From Welwitschia mirabilis (Eukaryota; Gnetophyta; Gnetopsida; Welwitschiales): a DNA stretch of 49,756 nt. The translations under genes and the position numbers were made by a program. Where the stretch lies: the NCBI GenBank assembly GCA_051453625.1, contig JBOZIK010000001.1:36082080-36131835 (forward strand), given 5' to 3'. The notes under the pieces were generated by a model. It made no database searches, was not told the DNA's origin, and saw only the letters and a program-made list of their open reading frames with translations. Below, piece after piece: positions 12,330 through 23,380 of this stretch. Position 1 is the stretch's first letter. The number at the start of each line of letters is the position of its first letter.

Positions 12330-13445
12330 TTAGAAAATAATAGAATGGAAGTCCTCCTCATTGAGGAGAACCTCCAAAACAATTATTCTATAATGTTCAA
12401 AGTTGTATTAAAAGGTTTTTCATATATTTTCAACTTTTGACTATTAACTTTCTGAATCTCCTAAATTAGAAATCTCAAAAGAGCCATTAAAATTTACTTT
12501 CTCTATAAGATAAGGATCTAATCATTTATATGTCAACTTGTTATGGAAAATATGTATTGTAGTATTATCTAAAAGGATAAGTTAACCATGTTTAAACTTT
12601 ATATGAAGTAACTTGCTATCATGTTTAAACTTAGCTTGGGCTTTATGAATTAGTTGACAATGTATAACATGAGTATGTTATTCATCTAAGTGATGTAGTT
12701 AAGCTAATATATGTTTAAGATTTTAATGAAGGTCTAAATATTAAATTGATAAGAAGATTGATAAGAGTTATAACACATATCAACAGGTAAAATACAAACT
12801 TTTTTGTATATAAGTTCATAAAGTGAAAAATGAATAGAATTATACCAAGTAGTATGGTAATTCCAAAGACCAAAGAATGTTGTTAAACTTATAAGTTCAA
12901 GATTTATTATTAACAAATATAAGTTTTTATAGCATTTTCTTTATTTATTTATTTGCATTTTCAACTTAACCATTAGTTTATAGATGATAATCATAAGCTA
13001 CTCTATGTTCAATTCCAATGGATAAAAGAGGTTTCCTAAAAAGTTAATTAATAAAATGAGTTTTTTAATCACTAATAATAATAATCCTTGGGAAACCAAA
13101 ATATTGAAAAATATGAGTTCTAAGAAAAGTACAAATAGTTTAGGTGTTATTTATAGAAGTAGGAATAGCCTTAACTCATTTAGTAACATAACCAATAGCC
13201 ACTAAAATATAGTTATTATCATTAGAATGTGGTTTAATAGGGTCTATGAAATTAATTTCCCAATAATTAAAAAGTTCACATTTAAAAATAGGTTTAAAGA
13301 GCATCTCTTAAGAACAAATAAGGCTACCATAACATTGGCAAGCATCGTACCTTCTAGTAAAATCAAAAGAATCCTTAAGAAACTATGCTAATAAAAACTA
13401 GACTTAATAATTTTTATAGTTATTTTTTATCCACTAAAATGTCCT
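12330..13445 (-). pseudogene. Copy A integrase, truncated by gap
   Basis: The minus strand encodes a degraded Ty3/gypsy integrase. The open part 12916-12734 gives F-G-L-W-N-Y-H-T-T-W, then L-Y-E-L-I-Y-K-K-V-C-I-L-P-V-D, the conserved C-terminal region of the core that follows the catalytic Glu. Upstream lie N-G-stop-V-E-N-A-N-K (catalytic Glu retained, about 12965-12990) and I-S-D followed by a stop (13066-13068; second Asp retained). The first catalytic Asp is Asn (13251-13253). The zinc-finger region is cut by the gap. The stop at 12330-12332 is at the same place as in B and C. Integrase normally inserts element cDNA into chromosomes; this copy cannot. Confidence 0.8.
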
Positions 13446-13545
13446 NNNNNNNNNNNNNNNNNNNNNNNNNNNNNNNNNNNNNNNNNNNNNNNNNNNNNNN
13501 NNNNNNNNNNNNNNNNNNNNNNNNNNNNNNNNNNNNNNNNNNNNN
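13446..13545. other. Assembly gap (100 N) between copy A and element B
   Basis: Left of it copy A stops inside the integrase zinc-finger region. Right of it LTR(ii) begins at a position equivalent to about 25744 in LTR(iii), so roughly 675 bp of LTR are missing. The 100-N length must be nominal. The orientation switch between A and B falls inside this gap. Confidence 0.85.
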
Positions 13546-14569
13546 AATGTTTGGTTCAACTTAATTAAAATTGTTTTTTCATTTTTATATCTTTTGTTAT
13601 GTGTATCTCCCTTATGGGTTATGTTACATATGATTTTGTGACAGCTACATCTAAGATATAGATTAGAAGGACAAGCTTTATTAATGTTGACATTGTTATT
13701 TAGGTATGTTGCATTTCATTTTCTAGATTAACTTTTCATTATTTTTATATTCGTTTAGCATACCTAATAGATTAGGTTGATCTTGATCTGGTGATAGATT
13801 TCCTTGATTGATCTAGGTTATATAAGACCAATCTCCATGATAAGTTGATTTTGTAATCAAATAGAAGTTGCATCTAGAATAGAACTTGCATACCATTTAC
13901 ATAGTGTATTTATTTGCATTGTTATTTTTCATTATTATTATTCCACTTTAANNNNNNNNNNNNNNNNNNNNNNNNNNNNNNNNNNNNNNNNNNNNNNNNN
14001 NNNNNNNNNNNNNNNNNNNNNNNNNNNNNNNNNNNNNNNNNNNNNNNNNNNNNNNNNNNNNNNNNNNNNNNNNNNNNNNNNNNNNNNNNNNNNNNNNNNN
14101 NNNNNNNNNNNNNNNNNNNNAAATACATACCACAACATCTTGGTGTTATTATCAAAGAAGGTTACTTGGAGATAAGAGATTTTCATTGCTTAGATAAGTG
14201 CTTTGGATTTTGGTTTAGGTATTTGTCTATAGTGGCATTGGATTATTATACTAGAAATATAGATCTGATGATATCTTTCCTTAATTGATCTAGGTTATAT
14301 AGGACAAATCTCCATGATAGGTTGATTTTGTAATTAGATAGAAGTTGTTCTTAGAATAGAACTTGCATCCCATTTACATAGTATGATTAGCATGCTATGT
14401 GTGTTTATTTGCATTTTTATATTTCATTACTATTATTCTACTTTAAGGTTACATAAGTGTTTTGTTTTAAAATTAATTCTCTTTCTTCTCATATGTGCTT
14501 TTGATGGAATTACAACATTTGAGTCACTCCCATTCATATTAGTGTATTTTATAAATACACACTACAACA
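13546..14569 (+). repeat. 5' LTR(ii) of element B with duplicated 3' end
   Basis: The first copy of the LTR end runs to CACAACA at 14137 and is followed by a primer site and leader. The sequence then jumps back into the LTR (ATCTAGGTTA at 13811 recurs at 14288) and reaches a second LTR end, CTACAACA at 14569, with its own primer site and leader. The offset is 477 bp before and 432 bp after the internal 169-N gap (13952-14120), so that gap may be about 45 bp too long, or the copies differ by an indel. The terminal CAACA is the inverse of the TGTTG seen at LTR starts. Confidence 0.8.
14141..14158 (+). other. tRNA-Asp primer-binding site, first copy
   Basis: TGGTGTTATTATCAAAGA begins three bases after the LTR end. 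It matches the complement of the plant tRNA-Asp 3' end (TGGCGCCGTTGCCGGGGA) if C-to-T and G-to-A changes are allowed at seven positions. This site primes minus-strand DNA synthesis in Athila/Tat elements. Confidence 0.75.
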
Positions 14570-14572
14570 TCT

Positions 14573-14590
14573 TAGCATCATTATCAAGGA
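14573..14590 (+). other. tRNA-Asp primer-binding site, second copy
   Basis: TAGCATCATTATCAAGGA follows the second LTR end at the same three-base distance (TCT). Its differences from the tRNA-Asp complement are transitions. It is followed by the same leader phrase, AAGGTTGCTTGGAG, as the first copy (AAGGTTACTTGGAG). This is the copy contiguous with the gag-pol interior. Confidence 0.75.
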
Positions 14591-15743
14591 AGGTTGCTTG
14601 GAGTTCAATGATTATCATTGCTTAGATAAGTGCTTTGGATTTTGATTTAGGTATTTGTCTACAGTAGCATTGTATTCTTACACTAGAAATGTAGGTTTTT
14701 CTTTCCACTTTTTTTTATTTTGCATTCCCAAAATAATGCCTTATTATCCTCCTATCGTCTAGATAACCTATGGCAATAATAACTTGTGAAACCTAGGTTT
14801 ATTTTCTTAAGAATGATTATTTTTATCTTATCATTTCATTAGTCACCCAAATGACTTATCGGATGATGAGCAGCTTTTATTCGATGTTTTTTCCCCCCTA
14901 TTTTAGGTTTTTTATGTCTACTATTGTTTAGGTACATTACCTAAAATGACCATACAAATAATGCTTCTAGAAAAAGAACTAAGCATGTTGGTATATAGTA
15001 AACTTTGATAAAAAGATAAAATATCAAAGAGAGTAACTATTGATTAAAGAAAATATTTAAGAAGTTTTGATCAACTATGAACTTAGCCTAGGTATGCATA
15101 CCCCAGGTATGCAAAATATTCCAAGAATTGAGCAAGAAGATTTTTATTCATTTATTATTTCTAAATTTAATTTTTTTAAAAAAATTTAAAAGAAAATTTA
15201 GAAGGAAGTCATTTTATTATAATTTTGAATTCATCACAAAATCAGAAATAGGTTAATTCACTTAATTCCCTTATTTTGATCAAAACTTGTATAATTCCCA
15301 TAAATCCAAATGCTAATGTCACCCTTAAAGAAATGATTTCAAACAAGAAATGTAAAATTCAAAACTCTTTAACCTATCTTCTGGAGATGATGTCAAGTTA
15401 AGAAATTTAAATGCTTACCTTATTTATACTAGAGAAAACAATATAGCTAGCATCAAATACCTGGTTCTTACTTCTAGAAATGGTTAAAAAAATTAGTGAT
15501 TGTACTTACAGGGTTATTTTCCTCATTACTTTAAAAAGAAAATCAAAATTATGGTTAAGAACTATTTCGCATAAAATCTTAAAACATAGAATCAAGTTTA
15601 AGAAGCATTTCTAAAATAATTTATGAGTAAAACAATAATAAGAAAAAGAAAAAAAAGAGGTGATAAATTTTTAATAACAACTCAATGAAGATTATGCCTC
15701 CAATTATAAAAATTTTTTTATTGCTATACATTTTAATTATATA
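14591..15743 (+). other. Untranslated leader of element B
   Basis: No protein frame is visible. It contains two copies of the recurrent palindrome (14754-14767 and 14842-14855, the latter followed by GGATGATG) and a 12-bp palindrome GGTATGCATACC near 15093 with a nearby partial repeat AGGTATGCA. A long leader before gag is usual for Athila-type elements. Confidence 0.6.
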
Positions 15744-16900
15744 GATGCATTCACTCAAGAAGAATTAGTAGACCACGTCTATAGTGGAATTAAGAGTGAA
15801 ACTAAACAACCTAAGTATTTTTGATGTGGAGTAAATTTGATGAATCTCACTTTAGAAAATGCATGGATGTTATTGAAAGAACTATTAAAAGTAAGTCAAA
15901 CATGACCTAAACCAATACCTAAAGAAACTTGTACTATAAGTCAAATTATAAAATATCTAAAAGAAGTAAAACAAGAAAAGGAGGAATTAAAGATAGAAAA
16001 AGAACCAACAATTTTCATTAAGGATTTCACAACAATATTATAAAAATACACTCAAATGATTTTAGATACAAAACTAAAAATCAAAAAGAGTGTGGTTCCA
16101 ACTTGTGTTTGATTTGAAGACAGCTATCATGTAATAAAAAAGTATCCTTTATTACCTACTTACAAAGCAAATATTTATGAGTGGATGTGTGCATTCAACT
16201 AAAAGTATTCAAACTTTAGAACCCAAAATAAAAATTAAAATTAAAACCAATTTCAACTTATGATGAATGGATAACCAAATTCTTAATCTTATAAAAACAA
16301 ATTTAATATCTTTTAAGCAAATCATCTAAATTTTTAACCATTTAGAAATAAATTTAAGAATGCTAGCTTTTAAATAAACAACTCAAAATTCTAATCAAAA
16401 AATTCAAATTATCAAGCAATGACATCAAATCCACAAAACTAAGATGATTCACTTCTAAATTCCATTGATGAATTAAGAAAATATTAAGAAAAGACAAATT
16501 CAAACATTAAAATCCTTGTTAATATTCTTTAATAAACTATGCTTACAAATCAAAGACCACAAGAATCACTTGTAACACAACCTTTATCAAATTCTAATTA
16601 AGTAAGAAAATATTGTAATGTTGTGATTAGAAGTGGAAATGAAACAATACCTCTTACCTATAAGGCTTTAACTTTGTAAAATAATAATAATGATGATGAA
16701 GAAGAGATTATTGAATTTTAGAAAATCATTCCATTCTCCTTTAAGCAATAAGTTTAATAATAAAAATTCTTCTCAAGATAAAGATAAAAAACCTGCTATT
16801 CCTTGGCTTGATAGATTAAATACCAATCCTATCTTTGATGATCATCTTAAAGCCTTAATGCAAAATGTGAGCATAAATTTACTTTTTAAATTCTTGTAAA
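15744..16900 (+). pseudogene. gag of element B (Athila-like)
   Basis: The first segment (about 15744-15900) reads A-F-T-Q-E-E-L-V-D-H-V-Y-S-G, then N-L-M-N-L-T-L-E-N-A-W-M-L-L-K-E-L, which fits the end of a Ty3/gypsy capsid domain (the part preceding the nucleocapsid). Around 16100-16150 is a zinc-knuckle relic, C-x2-F-x4-H-x4-Y-P, where the second and last Cys of C-x2-C-x4-H-x4-C are lost. The open frame 16690-16899 contains I-P-W-L-D-R-L and a following helix, the linker that precedes protease in Athila polyproteins. Stops and frameshifts are frequent. Gag would form the virus-like particle that packages element RNA. Confidence 0.6.
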
Positions 16901-17019
16901 AAATCCTAAATATTTTAAGTTGTGGAAAGATCTAATTAAGAGAAAATAAAAACAAACCATACCTAGTAAAGCCTTCCTAGCCTAATTTATAACCAACTTA
17001 GTTTTTCAAAAATCTCTAA

Positions 17020-17460
17020 AATTTAAGGATCTAAGGGTAGCAATAGTAAGTGTTACAGTAGAAGGAAGAAAAAGAATAAGAAAAGCCTTAATTAATATAG
17101 GATCAAGTTTTAACATTATTCCTTTACACATTTGTCAATGACTTGATTTGAAAGTAGCATTGAATCTACATGAATTATCTTAAAATTGGAAGATACATCG
17201 ATGATAAAACCTTTAAAATAAAAGATTTGATGATTCAAATTAAGAAAGCATTCTATCGAATAGATGTGATTTTGATTGAAGTTAAGCATAACAAAGGTTA
17301 TTCACTACTTGCAGTTAGAGAATTTTGTGCAATAATCTATTATATTATTAAAACAATAACTATAATTATGGAATATCACTTAAGAAATAAAAAGTTTACA
17401 TTAGAGTTTTTCATGCTACTAAAAAATATGTAGGTGATGAATTAAATATTGAAGGAGAAA
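17020..17460 (+). pseudogene. Aspartic protease of element B
   Basis: The frame 17020-17140 gives a beta strand V-A-I-V-S-V-T-V-E-G, then K-A-L-I-N-I-G-S-S-F-N-I-I-P. This is the flap-to-active-site layout of retroelement proteases, but the D-T-G triad is N-I-G (Asn codon 17094-17096), so the catalytic Asp is lost by a G-to-A change. The open frame 17170-17433 appears to continue through the C-terminal half and the linker to RT. An intact protease would cut the gag-pol polyprotein. Confidence 0.65.
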
Positions 17461-17984
17461 TTAAGTCAACTCTATTTTTTCAGCATCATCCACTTGAAAA
17501 AAGATGGTTAATGCTTTATGAGCTTATCTTGTTCAATGATTCACTTAGAGTAGAAAACTTGAAGTCTTTTGATGATGATCAACTCAACTATGATCATTTA
17601 GGTATTAACCATTTTAATTAGAATATTAAAGAAACTAAAACTATAAATTAATGAAAACTAAAAATAACTGAGATTTTATATTTTGAGGGATATCATCCAT
17701 CCTAGTCATCTAGATGATAGTCAATGTTAATAAGAAATTAATGAAAACTAAAAATATGAAATTAAATCTAAAACCTCTATCTAGTGGACTAAAATATATC
17801 TTTTTGTGTGATGATCAAAACAAACCTTTAATAATAAATGAGAATATTTCTCCTTAATAAGAATTTATTTTAATTTCACTTTTGAATACTAAGATTAATG
17901 CATTTACTTAGTCCCATAAAGATTTAATAGCCCTTCCTACTATCATTATTCAACATAAAATCTACCTTGTGGATAATGCAAAAT
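17461..17984 (+). other. Protease-to-RT linker of element B
   Basis: A mostly open but broken stretch (for example E-G-E-I-K-S-T-L-F-F and S-L-R-V-E-N-L-K-S-F) without a recognised domain. It contains one perfect copy of the recurrent palindrome, GTCATCTAGATGAT at 17705-17718, preceded by GGGATATCATCCATCC. This is where Athila polyproteins have a poorly conserved linker. Confidence 0.5.
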
Positions 17985-19300
17985 CTATTAGGCAACTCTA
18001 ACATCGACTAAATCTAGCCCTTAAATAACTTGTAAAGGATAAAATCATTAAATTAATGGATGCTGAAATTATTTATGCCATATCCTATAGTGAGTGGATT
18101 AGCCCTTTGATGGTAGTACCTAAGAAAAATGAAAAGTAAAGAATGTGCATTGATTTAGAAAATTATATAAAGTAACTAAGAAATATCATATCCTTTACCT
18201 TTTCTTAACTAGATAATTGATAAAATCCAAGAATATGCCTTTCGGACTTTGTAATGCTCTTGGTGCTTTTTAGCATGTAATGATAGGTATATTTTCTAAT
18301 ATGTTAGAGGATTCAATTGAAATTTTTATGGATGACTTCTTAATCTATAGTGAAAACTTTGAACAAATCTTAGAAAGGTTAGAGAAAGTCTTAAAAAAAT
18401 GTATTAATAGTGGTTTACATTTAAGTTGGAAGAAGAGTTTCTTTTTAGTTAATAATGGAATTATCTTAGGTTATCACATTTCTAATAAAGGAATTAGAAT
18501 GGACCTTGAAAAAGTAAGCATAATTAAAAACCTAACTTCTCTAATAAATGTAAAACAAGTTTGATTTTTCCTTGGTCATTGTGATTTTTATCATCATTTN
18601 NNNNNNNNNNNNNNNNNNNNNNNNNNNNNNNNNNNNNNNNNNNNNNNNNNNNNNNNNNNNNNNNNNNNNNNNNNNNNNNNNNNNNNNNNNNNNNNNNNNN
18701 NNNNNNNNNNNNNNNNNNNNNNNNNNNNNNNNNNNNNNNNNNNNNNNNNNNNNNNNNNNNNNNNNNNNNNNNNNNNNNNNNNNNNNNNNNNNNNNNNNNN
18801 NNNNNNNNNNNNNNNNNNNNNNNNNNNNNNNNNNNNNNNNNNNNNNNNNNNNNNNNNNNNNNNNNNNNNNNNNNNNNNNNNNNNNNNNNNNNNNNNNNNN
18901 NNNNNNNNNNNNNNNNNNNNNNNNNNNNNNNNNNNNNNNNNNNNNNNNNNNNNNNNNNNNNNNNNNNNNNNNNNNNNNNNNNNNNNNNNNNNNNNNNNNN
19001 NNNNNNNNNNNNNNNNNNNNNNNNNNNNNNNNNNNNNNNNNNNNNNNNNNNNNNNNNNNNNNNNNNNNNNNNNNNNNNNNNNNNNNNNNNNNNNNNNNNN
19101 NNNNNNNNNNNNNNNNNNNNNNNNNNNNNNNNNNNNNNNNNNNNNNNNNNNNNNNNNNNNNNNNNNNNNNNNNNNNNNNNNNNNNNNNNNNNNNNNNNNN
19201 NNNNNNNNNNNNNNNNNNNNTAAGACAAGTTCAATCTTTCCTTGGTCATTGTGATTTTTATCATCATTTTATTTAGGATTATACTAAAATTTATAAATCC
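17985..19300 (+). pseudogene. Reverse transcriptase of element B, interrupted by gap
   Basis: Begins with R-L-N-L-A-L-K (about 18007), followed by V-K-D-K-I-I-K-L-M-D-A-E-I-I-Y and S-E-W-I-S-P-L-M-V-V-P-K-K, the N-terminal RT signature of Ty3/gypsy. After R-M-C-I-D the frame shifts, and about 40-50 residues bearing the first catalytic Asp motif are missing before M-P-F-G-L-C-N-A (about 18237). The second motif, F-M-D-D-F (Asp codons 18331-18336), is intact and sits in a good open frame, 18280-18564. A 621-N gap (18600-19220) follows, and the thumb motif F-L-G-H-C-D-F-Y-H-H-F appears on both sides of it. Without the first Asp this RT could not polymerise. Confidence 0.85.
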
Positions 19301-19800
19301 CTTTTCTTTTTACTTGAAAAAGAAGCTAAATTTAAATGGAATGAGTCATGTCATCTTGCCTTGAAATACTTAAAGATAAAATCTCTTCTATATCTATTGT
19401 AATAAGACCCAATTAGAATAAAGATTTTAAGTTAATGTGTGATGCTAGTAATATTATCATGGTTGGAGTTCTTAGATAAAAGTATATAAATTATTTTAAT
19501 ATTATATCTTATTATAACAAATCTTTATCTAAAGATAAATTGAATTATACTACTGCTAAGAAAGAAATATTAGCAATAATGTTTTACCTAAATACACTTA
19601 GATACTATCTTTTAGGATTTGATACAAATTTTTATACTGATCATGCAGCTATTAGATACTCTATGATCAAGAAAGATTCTAGTGGTAGACTAATTAAATG
19701 GATCATTCTCATATATTAATTTAATCTTACCATCATTAATAAAATAGGAAATCGTAATAGTGTAGTAGATCATTTATCACATCTTTCTTATTTTTTTAAC
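19301..19800 (+). pseudogene. RNase H of element B
   Basis: Reads M/C-D-A-S-N-I-I-M-V-G (about 19438), then Y-Y-N-K-S-L-S-K-D-K-L-N-Y-T-T, K-K-E-I-L-A-I and F-Y-T-D-H-A-A-I-R-Y (about 19632), ending with V-V-D-H-L-S. These are the conserved blocks of Ty3/gypsy RNase H: the first Asp, the Glu in K-E-I-L-A and the T-D-H Asp are still present, so this is the best preserved enzyme of the element. Stops occur before and after. The domain removes the RNA strand during reverse transcription. It directly follows the RT thumb. Confidence 0.82.
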
Positions 19801-20039
19801 GATCTTATGATTAATGACTCTTTTCCAGATGAACAACCTTTTGCTATATCTTTTACTCATCCTTCTCCTTGATATGTTGATGTAGCTAATTATTTTGTTA
19901 CCATGAAAATACCAAAACATTAGACTCATAATTAAATAAAATACTTTTTTTCCATAGAATAAACTATTATGAATGGATAAATCCACATCTTTACCATAGG
20001 AGAAAAGACCAAATCTTGAGAAAATGTATGAATAAATGA

Positions 20040-21183
20040 AAAAAATTAGACATCCTTTATCTTTGTCATGGTGATGTTTATTAATGTTATTATATTGGAT
20101 AGAAAACAACAATAAAAGTCCTTCATTTTGGTTTTTATTGGCCTAGTACTTTTTAGGACTCTTTGAATTTCTAGAAGGTGTGATGCTTACCAACATTATG
20201 GTAGCCTTATTTGTTCTCATGAGATACTCCTTAAACTTATTCTTGAATGTAAACCTTTTAATTATTATGGAATTAATTTTATAGGCACTATTAAACCACA
20301 TTCTAATAATAAGAACTACATTTTAATATCTGTTGATTATGTTACTAAATGGGTTAAAGCTATTTTTACTTTTATGAATAATGCCTGAACTATTTGTACT
20401 TTTGTTAGAACTTTTGGTTTTCATAAGATTATCATTAGTGACTAAGGAACTCACTTTATTAATCAACTTTTTAAAAAACCTCTTTTATCCATTAGAATTA
20501 AACATAGAGTAGCTTGTACTTATCATCCACAAATTAATGGTCAAGCTAAATATGCAAATAGAAAAATAAAGAAAACACTATAAAAACTTATTTCTATTAA
20601 TAATAAATATTAGGCTTCTAAGATTAATAATATGTTTTAGGCTTACCATAATACTTGGCATAATTTTATTGATTTTCCACCTTATGAACTTGTATATTAA
20701 AAAGTTTGTATTTTACAAGTTGATCTGTGTTATAACTCTTATCATTTTTTAATAAACTTAATCTTGTAAACCTTTATGAAAATATTAAAAATATATTAGC
20801 TCAACTTAATCACCTAGATAAAAAAATGTACACATGCTATACATTATCAACTAATTCATAAAGCCCAAACTAATTTCAAATACGATAGAAAGTTACTTCA
20901 TAAAAAGTTTGAACCTAGTTAATTTGTTCTTTTATATAATTCTAGATTACATCTTTTACATAACAAGTTGGCCTCTAAATGGTTAGATTCTTATCTTATA
21001 GAGAAAGTACATTTTAATGGCTCCATTGAGATTTCTGACTTAAACACTAAGGAGATTTAAAAAGTTAATGAATAAAAGTTAAAAATATATGAAAAACCTT
21101 TTGATGTAATCTTAAACATGATAGAAGCAATTCTTTTGGAGGTTCCCCTTGATGGGGAGGACTTCCTCCCTACCATTATCTAA
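20040..21183 (+). pseudogene. Integrase of element B
   Basis: The N-terminal zinc region is recognisable by G-F-Y-W-P-S-T-F (about 20131) with broken Cys/His pairs. The core reads Y-G-I-N-F-I-G-T (Asn codon 20275-20277 at the first catalytic Asp), V-D-Y-V-T-K-W-V-K-A, I-I-S-D followed by a stop (20443-20445), Y-H-P-Q-I-N-G-Q-A-K-Y-A-N-R (catalytic Glu replaced by Lys) and A-Y-H-N-T-W. Two conserved Trp codons are TAG. The C-terminal part ends in L-L-E-V-P-L-D-G-E-D-F before a TAA shared in position with copies A and C. Two of three catalytic acids are lost, so strand transfer would be impossible. Confidence 0.87.
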
Positions 21184-23380
21184 GTTTTCTCTTAGCTTAT
21201 TGCTTTGATAAATATCATGATGTCACTTAATTAGTTCTAAAACTTATCTTAGGTATTTACTTTATGAAGTTTCCATGACTAGTAATCATGCTTGAGCATT
21301 TTGATGGTGATAAGATTCGATTCACCCAATCTTAAGACATTCATACATCTATGAAATTCACTTTAAAGGAATATGCTTTGGTTCTTGTACTTTCTTTTAA
21401 TAATGTGAGGTCTTTAGTTGTTTAAGTGTGTTTTTTTTCCCTATCTTTTATCTTACTTCTTCACCTTTATTTTTTTGAGTGTGTAATCATGTAGGAATTA
21501 TTTGTGTCAAAAACAAAAAAGAGAGAAAAGAAAATAATAACCATGATCTATTTTATCTATGTTAAAATACATGATCATCATGATGTCATACTATATTAGG
21601 ATAAATTTTTTTGAAAGAAGTCTTTAGCAGTGTTGATAGCTATGTGAACTTTACTAGGGATTAGTTGGTAATGCTTCACAATTCCTTACTTCTTTGACTT
21701 TAACTACACTTCCCTCATCATGAAAAATAGTAATAAAAATTCAAAACTATAGGATCAGTGATGTTCCTGGTATCATTATAGGCATTACTTATTTCTTAGA
21801 GTCTTAGTATTTCCACATGATCATTTTAATTTTGAGAATTTAGATGTGTCTTGAGGTGTGAATAGGTGACTCAATTTTTTAGTAGCTTTTGACCTTATCA
21901 TTTATTATTTTGAGCATTTGATCTTTTGTGTTATCATAATCACTACCTTTTCGAGTAGAATTTTATAAAGTTAATACATTTTGTTATGCATCTTTACTCA
22001 AGTGGGTTTATAATGTTTTCTAATGGGATTTGATAGGTTAGAATTTAGAGTAAATAAGTTATCTTCTTCATGGTTCTCATGTCCATTTTCATTTTATTTT
22101 TCTTTGGCTTTTAGTTTATTATCTTAAATTCATTTTTGTACTTTTTTGTTATCATCTAGAACCTTATCATTCAGTAGTTTTCTTGTAATTATTCATGTTA
22201 CTTTTATCACTTACAAGTTGATTTTCTTTTAGCATCTTAATTAAATGATCCTCTCTTATTATTCATAATTTTTATGAGATTCCTTTAAGTTATTTGAAGT
22301 TCTACATATTTTTAAGATTATTTTTTTAATTTGGGCACATTTGTTTAGTTTTCTTTGATAGTTTTTATTCTACTTAGTATATTTTCATCATCTTATCTTT
22401 TGATTCTTTTAAGTTTTTGTCGTTGTCCTTGTTTATCATAATTCTTCATCATTCCCTATTTTTTGAGTTTTTAATACAATTTGATACCTTCATGCTGATA
22501 TCTAAGCCTAACTTATTTGGCTGACACTTTCACTTTTAAGTACTCTTTCAAAGTCTTAATGTCCCTAAGGTCATCCACACAATAGGGAGGATAACACTGA
22601 GATTTTTTTTAATAGTTGTCCTAGGGTTGTTGTTCAAATGACGTGACCAAATGATAATTTGATAAAACCACAGGCCACATTTTTTCCCTTTATTTTTTTA
22701 GTTATTTATTATTTTATTCATTTTTTTAATAGATGACGATGAATCTAATTCATACAGACATTTTGAAACTATTCCTAGTCAGATTCATTCCCCAGATTGT
22801 GAATTTTTAGTATATTTTATAAAATGAAGTATGCTTTTATCTGCCTTGTTATTTTTAATGTTTTCTCTTATTTTTGAACTTTCATCATGTAGTTTCCATG
22901 TATATTATTTAGTTTTTTGTGATCTTCAATTTGGAACTTACAGATCTAACTTTCACTATGTATTTTATGAGATATATCAAATTGTGTATTTTACAAGTTA
23001 AAATTAGGTTTTTTTACTTTAAAACTCATTTTCTCACAAATCATAAGTCGATACATAGTGGTTCTTTAGGGAAAATTGATTAATAATGTGCTCTTCAATT
23101 CTAGTGAATTAGATTTTTTAATTGATTACTTTCATTTTTTACCTTATGTGAGTCCCACCTGGTTTACACTTTTCAAGATTTTCACATGTTTCTCATTTCT
23201 CTTTGCATGATTAAGTAATATGAGACATGTTGATGCTTTTTAGAAGGGGTAGGACATATTTTTATGATTTTTACACATTAAGAACCAATTTATGGGGTCA
23301 TTTCAAGTATACATGTAATACATTTTAGCTATCTTTACTTGATCTTAGATGATGTGTTTTGTGTTTATAACTGATTAGGC
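21184..23380 (+). other. Spacer of element B between integrase and ORF3
   Basis: T-rich, with no conserved frame. Its reverse complement aligns with copies A and C. One recurrent palindrome (22629-22642) with an upstream GTCATCCAC half-site lies near 22570-22640. A possible N-terminal extension of ORF3 starts around 22780 but is too damaged to delimit. Long spacers here are normal in Athila elements and often carry splice or translation signals for the third ORF; none can be assigned. Confidence 0.55.

Larger units (their letters stand above)
8981..13445 (-). mobile_element. Copy A: inverted 3' half of an Athila-like element
   Basis: Read on the minus strand it holds integrase (13445 to 12330), a noncoding spacer (12329 to about 10200) and ORF3 (to 8981), the same order as element B 20140-24541 on plus. 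Protease, RT, RNase H, the ORF3-to-LTR segment and an own minus-oriented LTR are absent, or lie in the gap at 13446. With element B it forms a large imperfect inverted repeat whose inner edges are about 6.7 kb apart. Confidence 0.85.

Noticed and set aside
13914-14288. Open frames spanning N runs here and at 18524-19276, 26158-26478 and 46072-46557
   Set aside because: Their length comes from undetermined bases read as X; the flanks are LTR, RT or spacer sequence.
18001-21183. Many in-frame TAA/TAG at Gln positions suggested a ciliate- or dasyclad-type code with TAR read as Gln
   Set aside because: Conserved Trp codons of integrase are also TAG in element B (the tyrosine-TAG-alanine and phenylalanine-TAG-alanine sites near 20611 and 20638), while copies A and C keep at least one of them as Trp. 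Asp to Asn changes also accompany the stops. Transition decay explains all of it.
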